This document shows positions 5,924-12,956 of a stretch of DNA of 12,956 nucleotides, piece by piece; the first letter of the stretch is position 1, and each line of letters opens with the position of its first letter. The position numbers and the translations under genes were made by a program. Source of the DNA: CAWGUU01 sp963825765 (lineage in GTDB: Bacteria > Actinomycetota > Acidimicrobiia > Acidimicrobiales > AC-14); contig CAWGUU010000011.1 of the NCBI GenBank assembly GCA_963825765.1, forward strand, positions 1 through 12,956. The letters are read 5' to 3'. Under the pieces are notes generated by a model that was given only the letters and a program-made list of their open reading frames with translations, did not search any database and was not told the DNA's origin.

Positions 5924-6547
5924 ATGTCCTGGATGAAGCGGATTTCCGCACTGCTGGCAGCTGCGAGCGCGGTGGCGATGTTGATGGCCGAACCGGCCGG
6001 CGCCCTCATGACCACCGAGCCCACGACCGAGACGGGGGGCGGGGACGGGTCGACGGCGGCCCCGGCAGGCTCGGCGGCGGACTTCAACGGCGACGCCAGG
6101 AAGGACACGTGTTACGTCTACGACGACGCCGTCAACGCCAAGTGCGTCGTCGCCAGGGTCGGGAAGCCGAACCTCACCTACCAGTCGCAGACGTTCGACC
6201 CGGGCTGGAAGGCGGGCCGCGCGTGGGTCGACCACAACGGCGACGGCAAGGCCGACTACTGCCGGGTCGTGGACTACACCCGCCTGGCCTGCACCGTGTC
6301 CACCGCGCCGGCAACGTTCCCCACGCAGCTCCCGGGTCCTGCCGTCGGTGAAGGGTTCGGGGAGACGTTCCACTCGCTGAACCTCGACGCCGGCTGGGAC
6401 GACACCAGGACGTGGATCGACTACAACGGCGACGGCAAGGTCGACTACTGCCGGATCGTCGGCAACTTCTTCACCGGCTACCGCGGCGTCTGCACCATGT
6501 CCAACGGCAAGGGCTTCGAGCGCGAGATCCCGTGGATGGGCTACTGA
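5924..6547 (+). CDS. Secreted protein with three calcium-loop/cysteine repeats (FG-GAP/VCBS-like)
   Basis: This is a 207-aa protein with a Sec-type signal peptide (MSWMKRISALLAAASAVAML, probable cleavage after AGA at residue 27). A Thr/Gly-rich linker follows. Three repeats contain a DxNGDxxxD loop followed by cysteine: DFNGDARKDTC (53-63), DHNGDGKADYC (103-113) and DYNGDGKVDYC (166-176). Each has a second cysteine 10-14 residues later (C74, C123, C190), suggesting one disulfide per repeat. Repeats 2 and 3 also share DxGWxxxRxW before the loop. The pattern resembles Ca2+-binding FG-GAP/VCBS repeats of extracellular proteins, but three repeats are too few for a full propeller. ATG 5924 is favoured by GGAGG at 5914-5918 with 5-base spacing; ATG 5912 is in frame but has no site. 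Extracellular adhesion or ligand binding is inference. Confidence 0.78.
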   Translation: MSWMKRISALLAAASAVAMLMAEPAGALMTTEPTTETGGGDGSTAAPAGSAADFNGDARKDTCYVYDDAVNAKCVVARVGKPNLTYQSQTFDPGWKAGRAWVDHNGDGKADYCRVVDYTRLACTVSTAPATFPTQLPGPAVGEGFGETFHSLNLDAGWDDTRTWIDYNGDGKVDYCRIVGNFFTGYRGVCTMSNGKGFEREIPWMGY

Positions 6548-6592
6548 CCCGGCCCGACAGAGAGAGGCCTGCCACACCACACCAGCGTGAGC

Positions 6593-6627
6593 GTGCAAAA
6601 AGGTCGCATAGAGCGACCTTTTTGCAC
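6593..6627. terminator. Strong bidirectional intrinsic terminator
   Basis: Perfect 15-base arms, GTGCAAAAAGGTCGC (6593-6607) and GCGACCTTTTTGCAC (6613-6627), surround the 5-base loop ATAGA. The AAAAA/TTTTT parts flank the GC-rich core GGTCGC/GCGACC, so an RNA from either strand gives a hairpin followed by U5. It lies between the stop of the secreted protein gene (6547) and the stop of yceI (6652), which converge, and would end both transcripts. Confidence 0.92.
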
Positions 6628-6651
6628 TGTCACTGTGGGCGTCGAGCGGCT

Positions 6652-7218
6652 TTAGGCGTCGGGCTGGAGGACGAGCTCCACGTCGAGGTGGATCTTGACC
6701 TTGTCGCCCACCATGACGCCGCCGGTCTCCAGCGGGGCGTCGAAGGCGATGCCGAAGTCCTTGCGGTTGATCTCGGTCTCGGCGCTGAAGCCGGCCCTGG
6801 TCAGCCCCCACGGGTCGGGGCTGACGACACCGTTGAACTCCACGTCCAGCGTCACCGGCTTGGTCACGCCGTGGAGGGTGAGGGTGCCGTCGAGGACGTA
6901 GTCGTCGCCCGACTGGCGGATGCCCGTGGTGTTGTACTCGGCGGTGGGGTACTTCTCCACCTCGAGAAAGTCGGCCTGCCGCAGATGGTTGTCACGGCCC
7001 TCGTCGCCGGTGTCGATCGACGCAGGGTCGAAGCTGACGTGGGCGGTGGCTTCGAACGGGTTCTCGGGGACGGTGACGGTGCCCTCGAACTTGGTGAAGC
7101 TGCCCTTCACCTTCGAGATCATCAGGTGGCGCACCGAGAACTGCATGCTCGAATGAGTCGGGTCGATGTTCCAGGTGCCTTGTGCGAGAAGCTGCGTCGC
7201 GGTCTCGGTCGAAGCCAT
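6652..7218 (-). CDS. yceI: YceI family protein (polyisoprenoid-binding-like lipocalin fold)
   Basis: YceI proteins form an elongated beta-barrel that binds isoprenoid-type lipids. The 188-aa product shows the family landmarks in order: GTWNIDPTHSSMQFSVRHLM, then KVKGSFTKFEGTV, FDPASIDTGDEGRDNHLR, ADFLEVEKYPTAEY, GTLTLHGVTKPVTLDVEFNG and RAGFSAETEINRKDFGI, ending VGDKVKIHLDVELVL. The DxR(D)xHL motif near the middle is the most conserved. ATG 7218 is preceded by a GGGGG ribosome-binding site. There is no signal peptide (MASTETATQLL), so it is probably cytoplasmic, as in many actinobacterial homologues. It lies 65 bases downstream of adnB but has its own AT-rich promoter-like region, so separate regulation is likely. 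Confidence 0.93.
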   Translation of the reverse strand: MASTETATQLLAQGTWNIDPTHSSMQFSVRHLMISKVKGSFTKFEGTVTVPENPFEATAHVSFDPASIDTGDEGRDNHLRQADFLEVEKYPTAEYNTTGIRQSGDDYVLDGTLTLHGVTKPVTLDVEFNGVVSPDPWGLTRAGFSAETEINRKDFGIAFDAPLETGGVMVGDKVKIHLDVELVLQPDA

Positions 7219-7283
7219 GGTGCCCCCTAGGTAGTCGTGCGATCTCTGCGATCTGTACTCTAACAAGGTTGTTGCGTGCTCAA
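7219..7283 (-). promoter_or_regulatory. yceI upstream region: candidate promoter and ribosome-binding site
   Basis: Read on the minus strand, this gap is markedly AT-richer than its surroundings. It offers TAGAGT as a -10 with AGTTGA about 17 bases ahead as a weak -35 (the latter inside the adnB stop region). A short inverted repeat AACAA-GG-TTGTT lies at 7262-7273, and CTAGGGGGCACC precedes the ATG. This suggests yceI is transcribed on its own as well as by read-through from adnB. Confidence 0.45.
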
Positions 7284-7286
7284 CTA
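7269..7286. promoter_or_regulatory. Imperfect palindrome, possible MarR-type operator of yceI
   Basis: The minus strand reads TAGTTGAGCACGCAACAA, with 6 of 9 base pairs symmetrical around the GTTG/CAAC arms. Its size and half-site resemble MarR-family operators, and yceI genes in actinobacteria are often near MarR regulators (recalled, not checked). It overlaps the adnB stop codon (7284-7286) and the proposed -35, where a bound repressor would block yceI. No regulator gene is in the window. Confidence 0.3.
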
Positions 7287-10200
7287 TTCCCCGAACGGGG
7301 GATCTTGACTGCTGCCCTCGGGGCAGAACGACTGGAAGTCGCACGACGCACACCAGCGGCCGGGGGTTGCGTCGAAGGCCCGGGCGGCGAGGGCGTCGAG
7401 GGCACCGGAAACCCGTTTGCCCACGTCGGCGGCGGTGGCGGTGTCCCAGTGGCGGCGGTCGACGACGGGCGGGCCGTCGGTGCGCAGCCAGCAGTAGCTG
7501 GTGCTGAGCCGCTCCGGGTCGACGTCCCACGTGGCGATGGCGGCCAGCCCGTAGAGGTCGAGCTGCATGGCCGCGCCGGGCTGGTCCGCGGCGTGGGGAC
7601 GGCCGGTCTTGAAGTCGACAAGCTCCAGCCGGCCGTCGCGCTCGTAGACGGCGTCGATGCGGCCCCGGACCAGATGCCTGCTTCCCCCTAGCTCGTCGGC
7701 AACGGCCAGGACGAAGGGCGCCTCGACGCGGACGGGATCGAGGCCCGCGTAGGGGCTGGCCAGGAACGACGACTTCAGGCGGGCGGCCACGCCGGCACCG
7801 CTCGGGAGCGCATCCGGGTCGAGCTCGGAATCGGCGTCCGTCTCGGGCTCGAGGAGGGCGAGCTGGCGGTCGGCCCGCTGCTCGATCCAGCGGTGGACCT
7901 CGGTGCCGAGTCGGGCCGCCGCCGACGAGCTGCGGGGTAGCGGCCGCACGACGGTCCAGTAGAACTGCTTCGGGCACCGGGCGTAGGTGACGAGCCCGGT
8001 GACCGACAGGGCGGGCGGCGCCTGCCTGGCGCTCTGCAGGAAGGGCGCGGGCCGGCTCCACCTGCGGGACGAGGTCGTCGAGGCTGAGCTGGCGGGCGAC
8101 CGGAGCTGCCATCGAGCCAGGGTAACGGCGGGCCGCGGCCGCCCGGGACCGCTCCTTGGCCGCTACCTCGGGGTCGACCTCGGCCGGCTCCTGCCGGAAG
8201 CGCTCGGTGACCAGGTCTGTCTGGCCGGCGACGAACGTGTAGAAGTCGGACGGCCCCTGGGGTTCGACCGCCCCCCGGTACCAGTGGGCGGCCGAGCACA
8301 CCAGCCGCTCCTGGGCGCGGGTGCAGGCCACGTAGAGCAGCCGCCACTCCTCGTCGAGCTTGCGGCGGCGGATGGCGTCGTCGATGTCGGCCATCCGGGC
8401 CGTGCGCCACGACGGGATGCCCTCGTCGTCCTCTCGGAGCCACCACGGCAACGCCGACGAGTTGGACACCGCGTTCTCGCCCGGGCGCCCGTCGGGGAAG
8501 ATCTTCGACGATCCCCGGCCGGCCAGCCCCGGGACGTAGACCGACGGGAACTCCAGCCCTTTGGCCTGGTGGATGGTCATGACCCGCACCGCGTCGGTGT
8601 CGCTCAGGTGGGCCTCGGCCAGGTCCTCGTCGGCGTCGTCGAGCAGGTGCAGGTACTCGACGAAGGCGGCCAGGCCAGGGTCGCCCTCGACCGGCTGGAA
8701 GCGCTCGGCCAGGTCGAGGAGCCGGAGCAGGTTCTCCCGGCCGAGGCTTCCGGCGGCCGGCCACAGGTCGGTGCGGGCCAGGACGGCCTCGGCGAGGTCG
8801 ACGACCGGCAGCCGGGCGGCCAGCTTCCCCAGGGCGCGCCGCTCGGCGTCGAAACGGTGGAGCCGGTCCTGGGCCTCCAGGGACACGTCGCTGTCGCGCC
8901 ACCCCGACCGGTCGAGGTCGCAGAGGGCGTCGATCAAATCGGCCTTTGGGAGGACGGTGTCGTGGCCGAGCTCCCGGCCGTGGCGGGCCAGGGCGGCGAG
9001 GTCGCGCAGGCCGATCCGGTAGCGGGGCCCGGTGAGGATGCGCAGGAGGGCGACCGACGCCGACGGGTCGGCCAGGACCTCCAGCCAGGCCACCAGGTCG
9101 ACGATCTCGGGCCGGTCGAGGAGGCCGCTGGTGCCGACCGCCTCCACCGGGACACCCCGAGCCTGGAGGGCGTCGACGATCGGCGCGATGAGCCGGCGCT
9201 TGCGGCACAGCACGGCGCTGTCGGACCACTTCGGTCCCCGCCGGGCGATGTCGTCGGCGATGGCCGCCGCCTCGGCCGCGTCGTCGGCGGCGAGGAAGCA
9301 CTCGATGGTGGTGTCGGGCACGTCGGGCCCCGACGTCAGGGCCTTCGGGAGGCTGTGCTCGACCTGGCCCTGGATGCGGTTGGCCAGCCGGCCCAGCCTG
9401 GGCCCGAAGCGGAACGTCGTCTGCAGCGGCCGGGCGGTGACGGGCGGGAAGTGCTCGGGGAAGCTGAGGATGTTGGCCAGGTGGGCGCCGCGGAAGCCGT
9501 AGATCGACTGCATGTCGTCGCCCACCGCGGTGATCGCCGAGCCCGGCGGGTAGATCAGCTGGAGCAGCCGGCGCTGGGCGAAGTTGGTGTCCTGGTACTC
9601 GTCGAGCAGCACGACCGGGTGTCGCGAGCGCAGCGCGTCGGCCACCTCCGGGTGCTCGGTGACCAGCCTGACGGCCAGGCCGACCTGGTCGTCGAAGTCG
9701 AGCAGGTTGCGGGCCCGCTTCCTGCGCCCGTAGGCGGCCACCACCTGGCACAGCTCCAGGCGGGAGGCGGCGGTGTCGGACATCTTCTTCCACCGGGCCG
9801 CGGCCTGGACCTCGTGGCAGTCGGCGACGATGACCTCGACGGGCACGAGGTGGTCGGCGGCCCGGGACGCCAGGTTGAGGGCGTCGGTGAGCACGAACTC
9901 GGGCGACAGCGTGCTGCGCCGGTCGAAGCGGAACTCGTCGAACACCGCGAACAGGAGCTGCCACGACTCGGCCCGGTTGAGGACCCGGGTGCCAGGCGCC
10001 AGGTCGAGCTCGAGGGCGTGGTCGGCCACCAGAAACGCCCCGAAGGAGTGGTACGTGGCGACGGTGACGTCGGCGTCGGGGCCGAGCACGTCGCGCACCC
10101 GCTCCTTGAGGTGCCTGGCCGCCTTGTTGGTGAAGGTCAGGGCCAGGATCTGGTCGGCCCGGGCCAGGCCGCTCCGAACCACGTGGAGGATGCGGTGGGC

Positions 10201-10305
10201 CATGACGGTGGTCTTGCCCGCCCCCGCCCCCGCCACCAGCAGCTGGGGCGTGAGCGGCGCGCCGATGGCATCGGCCTGCTCGGACGTCGGGTCGAAGGTC
10301 GTCAT
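7284..10305 (-). CDS. adnB: AdnB-like UvrD-family helicase-nuclease, interrupted by a one-base frameshift
   Basis: The product (about 1006 aa if the shift is corrected) is the lead-motor type subunit of the AdnAB end-resecting helicase-nuclease. The start is ATG 10303-10305, overlapping the adnA stop by 4 nt (ATGA). Superfamily 1 motifs are complete: AGAGAGKT (25-32), LTFTNKAA, LDEYQDT (234-240), VGDDMQSIYGFRG, TTFRFG, MTIHQAKGLEF and LLYVACTRAQERL. The frame runs on to about SLDDLVPQVE (residue 750). The nuclease part then continues in the next frame: PFLQSARQAPPALSVTG, YARCPKQFYW, LGTEVHRW, RGRIDAVY, LVDFKTGR and the cysteines of CASCDFQSFCP (PD-(D/E)XK fold with Fe-S cluster). One extra base lies near 8046-8058, probably in the CCC run. 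Without correction the nuclease domain is lost, so this is either a sequence error or a recent mutation. Confidence 0.85.
8046..8058 (-). other. adnB: Frameshift site inside adnB
   Basis: Upstream codons (plus-strand triplets 8056-8058, 8059-8061 and so on) read QVE in the motor frame. Downstream, triplets 8043-8045, 8040-8042 and so on read PFLQSA in the nuclease frame, offset by one base. Removing one C from the minus-strand CCC at 8049-8051 joins the two as VEPAAPFLQ, a natural linker. The position is the junction of the helicase and nuclease modules. Confidence 0.8.
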
Positions 10306-12914
10306 GAGCCCATGTCGGCGTCCTCCAGCTGCCCTTCCCCGATGTGGCGGCCTTCGGGCTGGATGGGGCAGAGCCGCTGAAACGAGCACCACCGGCAGTT
10401 GGCGTCGACGGCCGGCTGGAACTCCTCACCCCGGATGCGCAGGGCCACGTCGGCGACGCGAGCCTCCGTGGCCTCGGCCATCCCGGGCACCACGTCGGTG
10501 TCGTAGCAGCGCATGCTGCGGAGAAACAGCAGCCGCAGTTGGGTGGGCGGTCCCAGCGCCGCCAGCTCGGGGTCGCGCGTGGCCGCCAGGTGGTACACGG
10601 CCAGCTGCAGGTTGTCGCCGGCCGCGACCTGGGCCCGCGTCGGCTCGGCCCTGCCCGTCTTGTAGTCGAGGATGCGGATGCCGTGGCCGTCGTCGGCCCT
10701 GTCGATGCGGTCGATCGCGCCGCGCAGGCGGTGGCCGGCGACCTCGATGTCGAATGGGTGCTCGACGGCCAGCACCTCCGGCGCCGTCGGCCCCTCGCCC
10801 TCGGCCTGCCACCAGCTCTCGAGCATGGCGAAGTAGTCGCGGCGGGCCTCCTCGACCTGGGGCCGGTAGCGGGCGATGTCGTCCCGCCAGGACGAGCGGC
10901 CGAGGGCGAGCAGGGCGTCGTGGGTGCGGGGCACGTCGCCGGCGGGATCGAGGAACTGCCGCAGCACCTCGTGGACGAGCGTGCCGAGGTCGGCCCGGAC
11001 CCCGCCCTCGTCCCGGACGCCGACGACGTAGCGGTAGGCGTAGCGGAGGGGACAGTCGTCGTAGGTGTCGAGCTGGGTGGCCGAGAGCCTGAGTCCGGTG
11101 CCGCCGACCGCGGGCGCGTGACTCCTCGTCGGCGCCAGGGGTGAGGGCGCGTCGGCGGCCGGGACGACCACGCCGGCCTCGCCGCACGTCCACGCCTCGA
11201 CGAAGCGGCTGAGCAGGACGCCCGGCTCCGGGGCGGCGACGCCCACCAGGCGGGTGGTGGCGCGGGAGCAGGCGAGGGCGAACAGCCGCCGCTCGTCGTC
11301 GAGGACTTCCCGGCGCCGCTCGGCCGGGGACGGCCGGTGCCCGCCGGCCAGCACGGCGGCGTCGAACACCGATTCCCGCGCCCTGAGCGAAGGGAGCTCG
11401 CCCTCCACGCACCCGGCCAGCACGACGGTGTGCCACTCCCGGCCGGCCGCGGCCTGGATGGAGGTCACCGTGACCGCGTCGGACGGGGCCGCGGCCGCCA
11501 CCCGGTAGGGGTCGACCTCCCAGCCGGCCGGGCCGGCGGCGTCGATGGTAGCCAGGACGTCGGGGAGGCGGGCGGCGGGGTCACGCTCCCCACCGCGGTT
11601 GAGGGCGTCGAGGAAGCCGACGAGGGCGTCGAGCGAGCCACCCCGGCCGCCGTCGTCGCGGTCGTCAGCCACCAGGTGGGCGAGGCCATGGCGCCAGATC
11701 TCGAAGGCCAGCTCGGCCGGCGGGTCGACCGCGGCCCGTGCCGCCAGCCGGTCACGCAGCGCCACCAGCGAGGCCAGCCGGGGGTCGGCGTCCACCGGCG
11801 TGCCGTCGGCGAGGGCCCGGCGCCGGACCCGTCGGGCCTCGAGGGGGTCGAGCCGGGACAGCGGCGACACCAGCAGCCGGTCGAGAGCCGACGCGTCGCC
11901 GTCCACCCACCGCAGCATGTCGACCACGCTGGCTACGACCGGGTCGTCGGGCGCGATGGCCGCGACGGGGACGGCGGCGGGGATGCCGTGGCGGGCCAGG
12001 GCCCGGGAGATCGGCCCTGCGCGCCGGGCCGGGCGGCGCAGGAGGACGGCCATGTCGGACCACTCGACCCCCTTGTCGCGGGCGGCCAGCAGCTCGGCGG
12101 CGATCGCCTCCACCTCGAGCGACGGGTGCCGGCAGGTCACCAGCACCGGCGGCGCCGGGCGGCGGAAGGAGTCGTCACCGAGGTCGACGCGGGCGGCGGG
12201 GTCGATGCCGCCAGGGTCCCCGGTGAGGACGGTGTCGTCGGCGTCCGCGGCAAGCTGTCCGAGGATGCGTCGGTCGGACTCCCCGGCAACTTCGACGTCG
12301 TCGACGAGGACGTGCCCGAACCGATCGCCGCCACCTGTGGCCAGCAGGTCGGCGGCCCGGCTGAGCAGGCCGGCCAGGTCCGTGCCGCCCACGTCGGCGA
12401 GTGCCCGCCGGTACCGGGGCAGGAACCGCTGCAGCTCGGTCCAGGCCGGGTCGTCGTGGGGACCCGCCCCCGGAGGGCGGTGCTGGAGAAGCAGGAGGCC
12501 GTCGGCGACCTCGGCGGCCATGGCCTGGCGGCCGAGGAGATGACCGAGCGTCGGCCACGCCGAGCCGTCCTCCTCGGCCAAGAGGCCGGCTACGATCCGC
12601 CGCTGCTCGGGGCCGATGACGAGTCGGAGCGGGCCGTCGCTGCGGGCGACGACGTCGTAGGCGAGGCCGGCGACGGTGGTGATCGGCAGGCTGTCGAACC
12701 CGCCGGCCAGCCGCGGCAGCACAGCATCCCGGAAGCGCGTCGACGCCCCCCGGCTCCTGCACAGCACGAGCACCGACGACGCCGGATGCTCCCGCACGAG
12801 GCGCAGGTACCGTGCTGTCAGTGCCGTCGTCTTACCGGTGCCGGCGGCCCCGTCGACCTGCATGACGCCGCGGTCGTGGTCGACCACCCGCTGTTGCGCG
12901 TCCGTCAGCTCCAT
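10302..12914 (-). CDS. adnA: AdnA-like helicase-nuclease subunit with divergent motor
   Basis: This 870-aa protein is the presumed partner of the downstream AdnB. The N-terminal superfamily 1 motor has Walker A GAAGTGKT (22-29). Other motifs have drifted: motif II is VDDVE (204-208) instead of DEYQ, motif III is TGDPGGI, motif V is TSIQAAAGREW and motif VI is RRLFALACSRATTRL. The C-terminal nuclease domain looks complete, with LSATQLDTYDDCPLRY (C621), LGTLVHEVL (H648), GAIDRID (D735), ILDYKTGR (D750, K752) and the Fe-S cysteines C840, C843 and C849. In mycobacteria adnA precedes adnB, and AdnAB resects double-strand breaks; the order and overlap here agree. ATG 12914 fits the alignment start (MELTDAQQRVV) and has no Shine-Dalgarno sequence. 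The protein is shorter than the M. tuberculosis AdnA. A generic PD-(D/E)XK/RecB annotation is the alternative. Confidence 0.85.
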   Translation of the reverse strand: MELTDAQQRVVDHDRGVMQVDGAAGTGKTTALTARYLRLVREHPASSVLVLCRSRGASTRFRDAVLPRLAGGFDSLPITTVAGLAYDVVARSDGPLRLVIGPEQRRIVAGLLAEEDGSAWPTLGHLLGRQAMAAEVADGLLLLQHRPPGAGPHDDPAWTELQRFLPRYRRALADVGGTDLAGLLSRAADLLATGGGDRFGHVLVDDVEVAGESDRRILGQLAADADDTVLTGDPGGIDPAARVDLGDDSFRRPAPPVLVTCRHPSLEVEAIAAELLAARDKGVEWSDMAVLLRRPARRAGPISRALARHGIPAAVPVAAIAPDDPVVASVVDMLRWVDGDASALDRLLVSPLSRLDPLEARRVRRRALADGTPVDADPRLASLVALRDRLAARAAVDPPAELAFEIWRHGLAHLVADDRDDGGRGGSLDALVGFLDALNRGGERDPAARLPDVLATIDAAGPAGWEVDPYRVAAAAPSDAVTVTSIQAAAGREWHTVVLAGCVEGELPSLRARESVFDAAVLAGGHRPSPAERRREVLDDERRLFALACSRATTRLVGVAAPEPGVLLSRFVEAWTCGEAGVVVPAADAPSPLAPTRSHAPAVGGTGLRLSATQLDTYDDCPLRYAYRYVVGVRDEGGVRADLGTLVHEVLRQFLDPAGDVPRTHDALLALGRSSWRDDIARYRPQVEEARRDYFAMLESWWQAEGEGPTAPEVLAVEHPFDIEVAGHRLRGAIDRIDRADDGHGIRILDYKTGRAEPTRAQVAAGDNLQLAVYHLAATRDPELAALGPPTQLRLLFLRSMRCYDTDVVPGMAEATEARVADVALRIRGEEFQPAVDANCRWCSFQRLCPIQPEGRHIGEGQLEDADMGS

Positions 12915-12922
12915 CCAAGGCG

Positions 12923-12928
12923 AGCGTA
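12923..12928 (-). promoter_or_regulatory. Candidate -10 box (TACGCT) for the adnAB operon
   Basis: On the minus strand TACGCT (TANNNT) is preceded by CGG and ends 8 bases before the adnA ATG. No ribosome-binding site is visible, which suggests a leaderless or very short leader, as at 964 and 1227. No good -35 is seen before the window ends. Confidence 0.35.
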
Positions 12929-12956
12929 CCGAGCGGGTGAGACGGCCCTCCCCGGG

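Noticed and set aside
6593..6627. Long inverted repeat as a small regulatory RNA
   Set aside because: The A5/T5-flanked stem between two convergent stop codons is fully explained as a bidirectional terminator.
8046..8058. Programmed +1 frameshifting in adnB
   Set aside because: No shifty stop codon or stimulatory structure is evident, and AdnB proteins are normally encoded in one frame; an error or mutation is simpler.
7987..10380. 797-residue plus-strand ORF opposite adnB
   Set aside because: It is antisense to complete UvrD motifs and shows no family signature or plausible ribosome-binding site.
1..12956. CRISPR array, transposon, phage or toxin-antitoxin system
   Set aside because: No regularly spaced repeats, transposase motifs or terminal repeats are seen, and no short toxin-like gene pair. 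The adnA-adnB pair fits the housekeeping recombination complex rather than a defence island.

Overview
This is a GC-rich actinobacterial window. The gene order tatA/tatB-tatC-helY is the one found in Mycobacterium tuberculosis. The window also carries an adnA-adnB type helicase-nuclease pair, which is characteristic of Actinomycetota. Several starts have a TANNNT -10 box 6-8 nt upstream and no clear Shine-Dalgarno sequence, the pattern of leaderless actinobacterial transcripts. An Acidimicrobiia-like or other deep actinobacterial host is plausible, but that placement is inference.

Layout. (1) 1-145, + strand: the last 47 codons of a 2-isopropylmalate synthase-like protein (leucine biosynthesis). 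(2) 161-211: a nested inverted repeat where leuA and the next gene converge. (3) 221-~922, - strand: a glycerophosphodiester phosphodiesterase-like gene with intact catalytic motifs but no ordinary start codon. (4) 978-5798, + strand: a compact cluster of a 79-aa membrane/coiled-coil protein, a TatA/TatB-family subunit, TatC, the Ski2-like helicase HelY (its GTG overlaps the tatC stop) and a protein resembling the C-terminal half of YegS/DgkB-type lipid kinases. (5) 5924-6547, + strand: a secreted protein with three DxNGDxxxDxC calcium-loop/cysteine repeats. (6) 6593-6627: a strong bidirectional intrinsic terminator. (7) 6652-12914, - strand: yceI, then adnB and adnA upstream of it. adnA and adnB overlap by 4 nt.

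How the genes work together. TatA/B and TatC form the twin-arginine export pore, and the small membrane protein ahead of them may be linked to it by position only. AdnA and AdnB should form the heterodimeric end-resecting motor-nuclease of actinobacterial double-strand-break repair. Here AdnA has a divergent motor (VDDVE in motif II) but a complete iron-sulfur nuclease domain. AdnB has a full set of motor motifs, but its nuclease domain lies in another frame, after a one-base shift near 8046-8058.

No mobile element, CRISPR array, tRNA or rRNA is visible. No stretch above 300 bases lacks a gene; the longest gaps are 5799-5923 and 6548-6651, and both hold described repeats. Most of the content is conserved housekeeping. 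The points most worth a second look are the two frame anomalies (adnB and the phosphodiesterase 5' end, both at CCC runs), the small pre-tat gene with its paired palindromes, the cysteine-bracketed secreted repeat protein, and the set of leaderless-type promoters.
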